DNA from: Bacteroidales bacterium
Lineage (GTDB): Bacteria; Bacteroidota; Bacteroidia; Bacteroidales; WRLA01
Length of the DNA stretch: 59,381 nt
Assembly (NCBI GenBank): GCA_009777825.1
Contig: WRLA01000010.1
Span: 1 to 59,381 of the forward strand
Direction of reading: 5' to 3'
Below are positions 1-7,826 of the stretch, one piece after another. A program made the position numbers and the translations under genes. The notes beneath the pieces were generated by a model. The model ran no database searches. It was not told where the DNA came from and saw only the letters and a list, made by a program, of their open reading frames with translations. Each line of letters begins with the position of its first letter. The first letter of the stretch is position 1.

Positions 1-81
1 TCTTTAAACAAAATAATAACCGGACAGGTGCAAAAAGACATGGATAGCCTGTTAACATTGAACTTTCAACTATTTAAATAA
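1..81 (+). CDS. C-terminal end of a gene cut by the window edge
   Basis: Frame 1 is open from the first base to a TAA at 79-81 and encodes 26 residues ending LNFQLFK. This looks like the tail of a protein whose body lies to the left. No family can be named from so short a piece, and a chance open frame of this length is possible. Confidence 0.35.
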   Translation, partial: SLNKIITGQVQKDMDSLLTLNFQLFK

Positions 82-530
82 CTCATTTTATAAACGAGGT
101 TAGTATATAAAATTGCGGCAAGGTCATGCAGGACATGGTTCAGCCTCCTCTGCAATGCCGGTAGTTCGTGGAATTGTTTGTTTTCTTGAGCATATCGGGC
201 TATTTTACATCAAAAAACAGACGGGTTGTGCCCATGCCGTAAAACGCCTGATAACCAGTCTTTTTTTACATGTCCAAAATCCTCAATTTCTTCTCGTGTC
301 TTTCATGCTGCAAAAATACGATAAAATCTTCGGTACCATAATATTTCTAATTTGTTGATTATGAGGCATAAGGTACGAAAAATATCAATGCGAAACCATT
401 ATAAACCATTGCTAATCAAATAATTATATCAACAACTGATTGTTAATAACTTAAAGAAAATGTACGAAAATATAAAGGGTTTTTAATGCGTTTGCCCTGG
501 TAACAATATAATTAGTATCATAATTTATCG
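82..530. other. intergenic stretch, no convincing gene
   Basis: An open frame of 81 codons at 113-358 (+) has no family features or signal sequence and is probably chance. On the minus strand around 220-320 a short stop-broken peptide (GHVKKDWLSGVLRHG) may be a decayed coding relic, but I cannot assign it. A promoter-like CGTATTTTTGCAG lies on the minus strand near 308-320. The right end holds the repeated element listed at 480. Confidence 0.4.
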
Positions 531-538
531 TATCTTCG
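480..538 (+). promoter_or_regulatory. Bacteroidota-type promoter with upstream 20-base element
   Basis: TATCTTCG at 531-538 resembles the TAnnTTTG -7 element and lies 27 bases before the S46 peptidase start. The sequence TTTTTAATGCGTTTGCCCTG starts at 480. A near copy (TTTTTAATGCGTTTGTCCT) starts at 7088 before the ECF sigma gene, at exactly the same distance (51 bases) from its -7 element. Confidence 0.6.
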
Positions 539-564
539 CACACTTTTTTATAAACACCATCATC

Positions 565-2739
565 ATGAAGAAAAACATCATCTTTTTCCTCGCCTTTCTT
601 CTGGCGACGCTCCGTCTCACCGCAGACGAAGGAATGTGGATTCCGCTCTACTTAGAACAGTTCAACGAACAACAGATGCAGGAGATGGGGATGAAAATCT
701 CCGCCGCCGACATCTACAACGAAAACAACGTCAGCATGAAAGACGCCATCGTGATGTTTGGCGGAGGCTGCACCGGCGAACTCATCTCATCGGAAGGACT
801 GTTGCTGACCAACTACCACTGCGGATACCGTTACGTGCAACAACACTCGGCGCTCGAACACGACTACCTCACCACAGGATTTTGGGCGATGTCGCGCAAA
901 GAGGAGTTGCCCAATCCCGAACTGAAAGTTACGTTTCTCATCCGTATGGAAGATGTTACGGAGCAGGTTTTGAAAAATGTTGCTGACGGAACGCCTCAAT
1001 CGGCACGCGATTCCATCATCAAGGTCAACATCAAAACCATCAAAGTCGAGGCGACGGAGGGGACGCATTACGAAGCTGCTGTTGTCCCGTTTTACTTTGG
1101 TAATCAATATTTTCTCTTCGTCAACGAGATTTTCACCGATGTACGTTTGGTGGGCGCTCCGCCGTCGAACATCGGGAAGTTCGGCGGAGACACCGACAAC
1201 TGGATGTGGCCCCGTCATACCGGCGACTTCGCCCTCTTCCGCATCTACGCCGACAAGGAGAACAAGCCGGCGGACTACTCCGAAGAGAATGTGCCGTACA
1301 AACCCAAAAAATACTTTGAAATATCGTTAGACGGCATTCAGGAAGACGACTTCACCTTTGTCTTCGGCTATCCGGCGCGGACAAACCAGTATTTGCCTTC
1401 GTATGCCATCGAAGAGACCGTTGACGTTACAAATCCCATACGTATTGACATCAGAACCAAACGGCTATCCATCATGGAAGAAGCCATGAACAGCGACCCC
1501 AAGATACGTATTCAATACTCGGCAAAACATGCCAACGCTGCCAACGGATGGAAAAAATGGCAAGGCGAGAACAAAGGCATCCGGCGCGTCAGCGGTATCG
1601 CCCAAAAACGAATCTTTGAAAGCGAATTTCAGGAATGGGCAGACGAAAATCCCGACCGACAAGCAAAATACGGAACGCTACTCTCTGATTTTCAAGACAA
1701 TTACGAAACACAGAGAGATTATCAAATCGCCTATACTTATTTTACGGAAGCGATAAGCAGCATCGAACTACTGCGTTTCGCAGAGCGCTTTCAGCCTTTG
1801 GTGGAACTTTGCAGTAAGGAAACGCCCGATACAGAGAAAATCAACGAAGAACTGAAAGAGTTGAAATGGCAAGTCGCCAACTTTTACAAAGATTACTACC
1901 ATCCCATTGACAGGAAGATTGCGGAGGCAGGATTGAAAGCCTACCTGACCAATGTTTCCCCCGAATTTACCCCCCTCTGCCTGATGGACGCCGGAAAAAG
2001 AGACCTCAACGACTTCGTCAACAACCTCTTTAACCGAACCGTCTTACTGGATCAAAGCAAAATAACCGCGCTGCTCAACACTTTTGACCCCGAACAGAAA
2101 AAAACACGAGACAACCTCATCAAAGAAATCGAAAAAGACGCTGCCTATCAACTGATTACAGCAGCAAAAACATTCATAGACGCCTCTGTCGTCGCCCGAC
2201 TAAAGACTTTGACCGCCAACAACACCCGTTTGCAGCAACTTTACATCAAAGCGCAGATGGAGATGCTGCCGGAACGCCGCTTTTACCCCGACGCCAACTT
2301 CACCTTGCGCGTCGCCTACGGTAACGTCAAAGGATTTCAACCCGCCGATGCGGTAACTTACCACTATTTCACCACGCTGGACGGCATCATGGAGAAAGAA
2401 AATCCCGAAGTCTATGACTACGTCGTTGAGCCAAAACTCAAACAACTCTACTACGACAAAGATTATGGACGCTACGGCGCCGACGACGGTTCCATGCGCG
2501 TTGCTTTTGTGGCGACCAATCACACCACTGGCGGCAATTCGGGAAGTCCCGTCTTAAACGCCGACGGACATTTGATCGGGATAAACTTCGACAGATGCTG
2601 GGAAGGAACCATGAGCGACCTGATGTACGACCCCGTCGTCTGCCGCAACATCTCGTTGGATATTCGCTATTGCTTATTTATTATTGACAAGTTTGCCGGA
2701 GCCACCCATTTGATTGAAGAGATGACGATTGTGCAATAA
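565..2739 (+). CDS. S46 family dipeptidyl-peptidase, DPP11-like (Asp/Glu-specific)
   Basis: A 724-residue exported serine peptidase of family S46 with an N-terminal signal peptide (residues 1-20). The chymotrypsin-type triad is visible: His85 in TNYHCGY, Asp221 in WPRHTGDFALFR and Ser659 in GGNSGSP. The family removes dipeptides from the N-terminus of peptides in the periplasm, feeding asaccharolytic peptide use in Porphyromonas. Arg677 in INFDRCWEG sits 18 residues after the catalytic serine, the place where Porphyromonas DPP11 has Arg673 and DPP7 has Gly. This predicts preference for acidic P1 residues (inference). Full length for the family. It has its own promoter and precedes porV by 98 bases. 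Confidence 0.93.
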   Translation: MKKNIIFFLAFLLATLRLTADEGMWIPLYLEQFNEQQMQEMGMKISAADIYNENNVSMKDAIVMFGGGCTGELISSEGLLLTNYHCGYRYVQQHSALEHDYLTTGFWAMSRKEELPNPELKVTFLIRMEDVTEQVLKNVADGTPQSARDSIIKVNIKTIKVEATEGTHYEAAVVPFYFGNQYFLFVNEIFTDVRLVGAPPSNIGKFGGDTDNWMWPRHTGDFALFRIYADKENKPADYSEENVPYKPKKYFEISLDGIQEDDFTFVFGYPARTNQYLPSYAIEETVDVTNPIRIDIRTKRLSIMEEAMNSDPKIRIQYSAKHANAANGWKKWQGENKGIRRVSGIAQKRIFESEFQEWADENPDRQAKYGTLLSDFQDNYETQRDYQIAYTYFTEAISSIELLRFAERFQPLVELCSKETPDTEKINEELKELKWQVANFYKDYYHPIDRKIAEAGLKAYLTNVSPEFTPLCLMDAGKRDLNDFVNNLFNRTVLLDQSKITALLNTFDPEQKKTRDNLIKEIEKDAAYQLITAAKTFIDASVVARLKTLTANNTRLQQLYIKAQMEMLPERRFYPDANFTLRVAYGNVKGFQPADAVTYHYFTTLDGIMEKENPEVYDYVVEPKLKQLYYDKDYGRYGADDGSMRVAFVATNHTTGGNSGSPVLNADGHLIGINFDRCWEGTMSDLMYDPVVCRNISLDIRYCLFIIDKFAGATHLIEEMTIVQ

Positions 2740-2837
2740 ATGTGGATGTTACCCGTCGAAGTCAGGCGATTATGCAATAAAACATAAAAAGCGCCGTTAT
2801 TTCCTGAAACCTTTATTTAATTAACATATATAATAAT

Positions 2838-4034
2838 ATGAGTAAAACCATTTTAAGATACGTTAGCGTATTAGTAATTACAATATTGACAGTATCAACC
2901 ATCTCTGCACAGAGCGGAGAGAAAAAACACGGGTCGGATGTAAATGTCATCAACACAGCAGTACCGTTTTTAACCATTGCGCCTGATGCGCGTGGCGGCG
3001 GTATGGGCGATGTGGGCGTTTCCTCGTTTGCCGATGCAACCTCACTTTATTGGAACCCCGCAAAATATGCTTTCATTGACCACCGTTTCGGCATACAAAC
3101 ATCCTACGTGCCTTGGCTCAGAGCCTTGGTGGACGACATCGGACTGTTTTCGCTCTTCGGATACTATAAAATTGACGACAGAAGCGCTGTGGCGGCCTCG
3201 TTGCGGTACTTCTCACTGGGAGAAATACACTTTTGGGGTCCTAATCAGGAAGATTTGGGAAATTGGAATCCCAATGAACTTGCACTGGACGCTACCTATT
3301 CCAGAAAATTCTCGGACAAAATATCGGGCGCTGTCGCCGGACGCTTTATTTACTCCAACCTCACTCAAGGGCAAGGCGGTATTGACAGTCATGCCGGATG
3401 GTCGGTCGCTGCCGACGTAGCATTCTATTACCGTCTGCCTGTTGAACTGATGGCTGCCGACGGGTCAATTTTTGCTGTGGGAGTCAATATCTCCAACATC
3501 GGAAGGAAAATATCCTATACCAATAACATTGGTTTTGAGTCGTTTATCCCTACAACATTGCGTTTCGGACCCTCCTATCAGGTTGACGTTGACCGTTATA
3601 ACACCATTTCCGTTTTCTTGGATGTCAGCAAACTGTTGGTGCCAACGCCCCCGCTGTATGCGTATGATGAAGACGGAAAGATTATTTATAACGACGACGG
3701 AACGCCTCAGATAGAAAAAGGCAAAAGAACGAACGTCTCTGTTTTTCAAGGCATGATACAGTCGTTCTACGATGCGCCGGGCGGATTCAGCGAAGAGATG
3801 CAAGAACTGATGTGGAGTTTCGGAGCAGAGTATTGGTACAACAAGATGTTTGCCGTGCGCGGCGGCTATTTCTACGAACATAAAAACAAGGGCAATCGCC
3901 AATACCTCGGTCTGGGCGCCAGCATCCGATACAGCATGTTCGACCTCGGATTTTCCTACATCGTACCGACTAACCAACAGGTAAGTCCGCAGGATAATAC
4001 GCTGAGGTTTACGCTGTCTATTAATTTCCAATAG
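2838..4034 (+). CDS. porV: type IX secretion outer membrane protein PorV (LptO)
   Basis: A 398-residue outer membrane beta-barrel with a signal peptide ending at residues 22-25 (TISAQ). The N-terminal block VNVINTAVPFLTIAPDARGG, followed by GMGDVGVSSFADATSLYWNP, is the PorV signature, and the protein ends in a barrel strand (LRFTLSINFQ). In the type IX system PorV is a FadL-like shuttle that collects cargo from the SprA translocon and hands it to the PorU sortase. In Porphyromonas and most relatives porU lies directly upstream, but here the upstream gene is a dipeptidyl-peptidase. Type IX cargo encoded in this window (near 20, 36 and 58 kb) fits an active system. Confidence 0.93.
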   Translation: MSKTILRYVSVLVITILTVSTISAQSGEKKHGSDVNVINTAVPFLTIAPDARGGGMGDVGVSSFADATSLYWNPAKYAFIDHRFGIQTSYVPWLRALVDDIGLFSLFGYYKIDDRSAVAASLRYFSLGEIHFWGPNQEDLGNWNPNELALDATYSRKFSDKISGAVAGRFIYSNLTQGQGGIDSHAGWSVAADVAFYYRLPVELMAADGSIFAVGVNISNIGRKISYTNNIGFESFIPTTLRFGPSYQVDVDRYNTISVFLDVSKLLVPTPPLYAYDEDGKIIYNDDGTPQIEKGKRTNVSVFQGMIQSFYDAPGGFSEEMQELMWSFGAEYWYNKMFAVRGGYFYEHKNKGNRQYLGLGASIRYSMFDLGFSYIVPTNQQVSPQDNTLRFTLSINFQ

Positions 4035-4041
4035 CAGAAAT

Positions 4042-4263
4042 ATGAGCATTTTCGAGAACATTATTAGAATCACTCCCGATAAACGTTTCGGGAAGCCATG
4101 TGTTAGAGAAACTCGTATCACGGTATATGATGTGCTGGGATGGTTATCGGCAGGGATGACTTACGATGATATCCTTACTGATTTTCCGGAATTGACAAGG
4201 CAGGATATTCTCGCTTGCCTTGCTTTTGCCGCTCAACGAGAACGCACTCTACAATATGCTTAG
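4042..4263 (+). CDS. DUF433 antitoxin-like protein
   Basis: A 73-residue DUF433 protein. The family hallmarks are present: GKPCVRETRITVYDVLGWLSAG, then a MTYDDILTDFPELTRQDILACL helix pair that resembles a small winged-helix DNA-binding fold. DUF433 proteins commonly pair with DUF5615 (PIN-like) proteins and are treated as antitoxins. It begins 8 bases after porV and its end touches the next gene, so porV, this gene and its partner may share a transcript. Insertion of the pair between porV and ispF suggests horizontal gain (inference). Confidence 0.85.
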   Translation: MSIFENIIRITPDKRFGKPCVRETRITVYDVLGWLSAGMTYDDILTDFPELTRQDILACLAFAAQRERTLQYA

Positions 4264-4264
4264 T

Positions 4265-4597
4265 ATGAAACTATTGTTTGACCAAAATATATCGTTCCGC
4301 GTTTTACGTTTACTTCCAGACAGTTTTATTGATTGTTGCCATGTTAGGACGGTTGGTTTAAATGATTGTGATGATGCAAAAATATGGCAGTATGCCAAAA
4401 AAAACGGTTTTACTGTGGTAACATTTGATGCTGATTTTTTCGATATTTCTATACTTAGAGGATTCCCTCCTAAAATTATTTGGTTTCGTACAGGAAATTT
4501 GGCTACTTCAGAAATAGCGGAACTTATCATTCTTCGTTATATAGATATCGTTTCCTTTATTGATCATCCTGACCAAAACTGTTTAGAGATTGACTAA
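4265..4597 (+). CDS. DUF5615 PIN-like toxin protein
   Basis: A 110-residue DUF5615 (Mut7-C/PIN-like) protein. It starts MKLLFDQNIS with the conserved first acidic residue, followed by HVRTVGLNDCDDAKIWQYAK and VVTFDADFFD, the acidic positions expected of a PIN-type nuclease centre. Its product is probably an RNase toxin neutralised by the DUF433 protein. I chose the ATG at 4265 just after the upstream stop because the family starts with this motif; ATGs at 4256 and 4220 are in frame but would add an atypical N-terminus. Confidence 0.8.
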   Translation: MKLLFDQNISFRVLRLLPDSFIDCCHVRTVGLNDCDDAKIWQYAKKNGFTVVTFDADFFDISILRGFPPKIIWFRTGNLATSEIAELIILRYIDIVSFIDHPDQNCLEID

Positions 4598-4609
4598 TAG
4601 AGTAATTCC

Positions 4610-5110
4610 ATGAACAGCAACAAACCACAAAAAACACGTGTCCGAATCGGTTTCGGCATAGATGTACATCGCCTGCAGGAAGGAAGTGCATTGAGGTTAG
4701 GCGGCGTTTCGATACCGTTTCATAAAAGCCTCAAAGGACATTCCGATGCGGATGTCTTGCTGCACGCCATCTGCGATGCTTTGCTCGGCGCTGCCAACTT
4801 AGGCGATATCGGCACTCACTTTCCCGACACCTCCGATGACTTCAAAGGAATCAACAGTTTGATACTTTTGGAAAAAACAGCGGAACTGATTCGCAATAAA
4901 GGATTTAACATCGGAAACATTGACTGCACCCTCGCCCTCCAAGAACCCAAAATAGCCCCCTACATCCCGCAGATGAAAACCGCCATATCCAACGCCTTAC
5001 AACTCCCCTGCGACGACATCTCCATCAAAGCCACCACCACCGAACACCTCGGCTACGAAGGACGCGGCGAAGGGGTAACGGCGTATGCGACGGTGTTGCT
5101 GGGGATGTGA
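4610..5110 (+). CDS. ispF: 2-C-methyl-D-erythritol 2,4-cyclodiphosphate synthase
   Basis: A 166-residue IspF, the MEP-pathway enzyme that cyclises CDP-ME 2-phosphate to MEcPP with release of CMP. Metal ligands are visible: Asp18 and His20 in GFGIDVH and His52 in HSDADVLLH. They are followed by DALLGAANLGDIGTHFPD and the KATTTEHLGYEGRGEG substrate loop. Length matches the family (about 160). It starts 12 bases after the toxin gene, on the same strand. Confidence 0.96.
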   Translation: MNSNKPQKTRVRIGFGIDVHRLQEGSALRLGGVSIPFHKSLKGHSDADVLLHAICDALLGAANLGDIGTHFPDTSDDFKGINSLILLEKTAELIRNKGFNIGNIDCTLALQEPKIAPYIPQMKTAISNALQLPCDDISIKATTTEHLGYEGRGEGVTAYATVLLGM

Positions 5111-5117
5111 GATTTCC

Positions 5118-5171
5118 GATGTGCGATGTGCGATGTGCGATGTGCGATTTGCGATTTGCGATTTGCGATTT
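5118..5171. repeat. 7-base tandem repeat between ispF and the TolC-like gene
   Basis: Four GATGTGC units followed by three GATTTGC units and a partial unit (5118-5171) fill the space between two convergent genes, whose stop codons end at 5110 and 5173. The same word family (GTGCGATGTG, GTGAGATTGTGAGATG) reappears inside the esterase gene near 29868-29950. Confidence 0.85.
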
Positions 5172-5172
5172 A

Positions 5173-6555
5173 CTAAAATCCGCCTCCCAGTGTCTTATAA
5201 AGTTGAATATAAGCCGCAAGTTGCTGTTGCAGCGTTGTTGAGACTTGCAGTTCGGCGTCAAAGAGGTTGTTTTCCTGCATCATCACTTCCAAATAAGAGG
5301 AGTAGCCGTGGTCGTAGAGGGCGTAGGAGAGTTGCAGCGCTTTTCGGGCGGTTTCCGACTGTCTCAGGCGGATTTCGTGTTCCTGTTGGTAGGTGTGATA
5401 GGCGGTCAGGGCGTCGTTGACTTCGCGGAAAGCGTTTAAGACGGTTTTCTGATAGTTCTGCATGGCGGCTTCTGTTCGGGAGCGTTCGATGTTCACCCAT
5501 CTGCGGTTTTGTCCGAACATGAACAGCGGACCGGTCAATCCGCCGATTCCCGAAGCGTAGAATGCGTCGTTTTTGAGGATGGTTTTCAGGTCAGGGCTTG
5601 CCAATCCCAACAGTCCGGTCAGGCTCAGGCTGGGATACATGGAGGCTTGCGCTATGCCAATCCGTTCAAACTGAGCGTGTAATGCGGCTTCGCTTGCCCG
5701 TATGTCGGGACGGCGTTGTAACAGTTGCGACGGCAATCCCACAGGAATAGCAGGCGCCGAAACATACGCATCGTTATCTTTTCCACGTTCAACGGCGTCC
5801 GGAAAAGCGCCGCACAGGATGTTGATGGCATTTTCGGTTTGCGCGATGGCGCGGGTGAAGTTGGGAATCATCACCTCGGCTAAAGCCTCTTGCAACTCGG
5901 CTTGCAACTTGTCCACCTCCGAGACGTATCCCTTGTCGAAACGCTCTGCTATGATGGCGGTGCTCTCTTTGCGGTTTTGGTGGGTTTGCTCTGCGATGGC
6001 AAGTCGGGCGTCGAAATCCCGCAATTGGAAGTAGAGCGTAGCGACTTGGGCTATCAGGCTGACTTGCAACGCATTTCTGTTTTCCTCCTGTGCTAAAAAC
6101 TCTGCCAAAGCTGCCTTTTTACTTCTGCGGATTTTCCCCCATAAGTCAATCTCCCAATACATCATGCCGTAGCCTTTAAAGACGTTGCCGTCTATGGAGG
6201 CGCCTACCCGCTGAGCGTCTATGCCCACATCGCTCACGGCGGCGTTAACATTATAACTCAACGACGGCAAAAGGCTTGCTTTTGCATTTCCAAGCATCAA
6301 ACGCGCCTCTTCAATCCGTGAAGCCGCTATCAGCATGTCGGGATTGTTCGATAATGCGTTCCGAATCAAGGCGTTCAAGACGGGGTCGTCGAACAATATC
6401 CACCAGTCGGGCAAGGCGGTGGTATCGGGTTGGACTTCGGCAGTGCGGTAACTGTCCGGAACGGCAGGCTGCGGCGGTTGGTACTTTTTACCAACCATGC
6501 AACTGCAGAGTAACATCAACGACAGGGCGGATGATAGGAGTAAGATTTTTTTCAT
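5173..6555 (-). CDS. TolC-like outer membrane efflux lipoprotein (NodT family)
   Basis: A 460-residue outer membrane factor of RND-type efflux pumps. A lipoprotein signal peptide ends in LLCSC with Cys19 as the likely lipidated residue. The mature start (GKKYQPPQPAVPDSYR) and PDWWILFDDPVLNALIRNAL are NodT hallmarks, with two alpha-hairpin repeats following (around 60-260 and 270-450). No membrane-fusion or RND gene is adjacent in the window, so it is an orphan partner. The start at 6555 was preferred over a longer frame from 6615 because the signal peptide begins there. TACCTTTGCAC at 6582-6592 (minus strand) is a likely -7 element. Confidence 0.9.
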   Translation of the reverse strand: MKKILLLSSALSLMLLCSCMVGKKYQPPQPAVPDSYRTAEVQPDTTALPDWWILFDDPVLNALIRNALSNNPDMLIAASRIEEARLMLGNAKASLLPSLSYNVNAAVSDVGIDAQRVGASIDGNVFKGYGMMYWEIDLWGKIRRSKKAALAEFLAQEENRNALQVSLIAQVATLYFQLRDFDARLAIAEQTHQNRKESTAIIAERFDKGYVSEVDKLQAELQEALAEVMIPNFTRAIAQTENAINILCGAFPDAVERGKDNDAYVSAPAIPVGLPSQLLQRRPDIRASEAALHAQFERIGIAQASMYPSLSLTGLLGLASPDLKTILKNDAFYASGIGGLTGPLFMFGQNRRWVNIERSRTEAAMQNYQKTVLNAFREVNDALTAYHTYQQEHEIRLRQSETARKALQLSYALYDHGYSSYLEVMMQENNLFDAELQVSTTLQQQLAAYIQLYKTLGGGF

Positions 6556-7238
6556 GTTTTTCCTATGGTTTAAATTTGAAAGTGCAAAGGTAAACCATTT
6601 TTTTAATATAAACAAAAATATACCACATATATTACATTTGACATGATACTAGCATAGTATCGGCGCTGGCAACTTTATTGTTCGGAACCTGTTCCAGCGT
6701 CGGACGGAAATGCTGCTGAAGGTCTTCCGCACATTCGCCCCCACTGAGAAAAAAAATGAAAAAGTTGCGAAAAAGATTACTGTAAGAATATCCACAATTC
6801 GAAGAACGGATATCTAATTGATTATAAATGAGTTGTCCTAATCAGAAACGGAAAAATTCATCGTTCACCCAAAAAACTCCTGCGAATGGAGTCAGGGCAA
6901 ACGCATTAAAATTTTCGGATTAAAATCATCCCGGTTAGGGATAAATCATGATAGGTCTAATTCTCTGATTATGAGTAAAATTCACAAAAACACTCATGCA
7001 GAACAAATACAAATTACTTATAATCAATGTGTTATATTAACCTTTGATTATTAATACTTTTCCGAAAAAAAGAAGAAAAACAGGAAATTTTTAATGCGTT
7101 TGTCCTACATTTTTTATTTGTTTTATAAAAAAAAGTCGTATCTTTGCACCGGAAAAAAAGTAATTAAAAATTTTGAGCCTATAGATTGTATCTTTACCGA
7201 TTTAGCATTTTTTGTCTAACAATTAAAATTTATGTATT
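6556..7238. other. intergenic region with repeat words and ECF sigma promoter
   Basis: No gene is visible. The stretch 6860-6950 carries word-like repeats: TGGGTGAACG on the minus strand near 6863 (also at 34581), an inverted copy of the AATGCGTTTGCCCTG word at 6893-6907, and TCCCGGTTAGGGATA at 6938-6952, which recalls the ATCCCGTTAGGGAT palindrome near 44479. The right end holds the promoter of the ECF sigma gene. Confidence 0.5.
7088..7146 (+). promoter_or_regulatory. promoter of ECF sigma gene with shared upstream element
   Basis: TATCTTTG at 7139-7146 followed by CACC is a canonical Bacteroidota -7 element. TTTG at 7117 may be the -33 element. The element beginning TTTTTAATGCG at 7088 is shared, at the same spacing, with the S46 peptidase promoter. 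The long leader (about 90 bases to the ATG at 7239) contains a second weaker TATCTTTA at 7189. Confidence 0.65.
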
Positions 7239-7823
7239 ATGAAGGCTACTGCGCTTTCGGATGAGTTGCTGGTTGGTAAATACCTTGATGGGGATCATAA
7301 CGCCCTCGAAATTTTAATCAGTCGCCACCAAAAGAAAATTTACGCTTACATTTTGATGCTTGTACGCAACAAAAATGAAGCAGACGACATCTTTCAAGAC
7401 ACGTTCATCAAAGTAATCAATACGCTTCGCGGCGGGACTTACAACGAAGAAGGGAAATTTATCCAATGGGTGATGCGTATTGCACATAACTTGGCTATTG
7501 ACAGTTACCGCAATAACAAACGGATGCCCATCGCCGACGGCGGCGAAGACTTCGACATCTTCAGCACTATCGGTTTGTACGACCCCTGCATCGAAGAACA
7601 AATCATCACCCAACAGATCCATAGCGACGTGCGCACGTTGGTCAGCCACCTACCCGAAGACCAACGGGAAGTGCTGCAGATGCGCATGTATCGCGATATG
7701 AGTTTCAAAGAGATTGCCGAAATTACCAATGTGAGCATCAATACCGCCTTGGGAAGGATGCGCTACGCGCTGATCAACCTCCGCAAAATGGTGAATGAAA
7801 CGGGGATGGTGCTTACTGTTTAA
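7239..7823 (+). CDS. ECF-type RNA polymerase sigma factor
   Basis: A 194-residue sigma-70 family protein with only regions 2 and 4, as in ECF sigma factors. Region 2 runs about 25-90 (RNKNEADDIFQDTFIKVINT, then WVMRIAHNLAIDSYR). Region 4 runs about 135-185 (LPEDQREVLQMRMYRDMSFK, then the helix-turn-helix EIAEITNVSINTALGRMRYA). No anti-sigma factor or TonB receptor gene is adjacent, so it is not the FecIR type. Its target genes are unknown. It converges on the alanine symporter gene with three bases between the stop codons. Confidence 0.93.
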   Translation: MKATALSDELLVGKYLDGDHNALEILISRHQKKIYAYILMLVRNKNEADDIFQDTFIKVINTLRGGTYNEEGKFIQWVMRIAHNLAIDSYRNNKRMPIADGGEDFDIFSTIGLYDPCIEEQIITQQIHSDVRTLVSHLPEDQREVLQMRMYRDMSFKEIAEITNVSINTALGRMRYALINLRKMVNETGMVLTV

Positions 7824-7826
7824 TCA

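Noticed and set aside
113-358. Open frame of 81 codons on the plus strand
   Set aside because: No family features, mixed composition, no promoter fitting the start; the minus strand is equally broken.
5118-5171. Short tandem repeats as a possible CRISPR or origin iteron array
   Set aside because: The 7-base units have no spacers, and no replication gene or DnaA-box cluster is near; the same words recur elsewhere as dispersed repeats.
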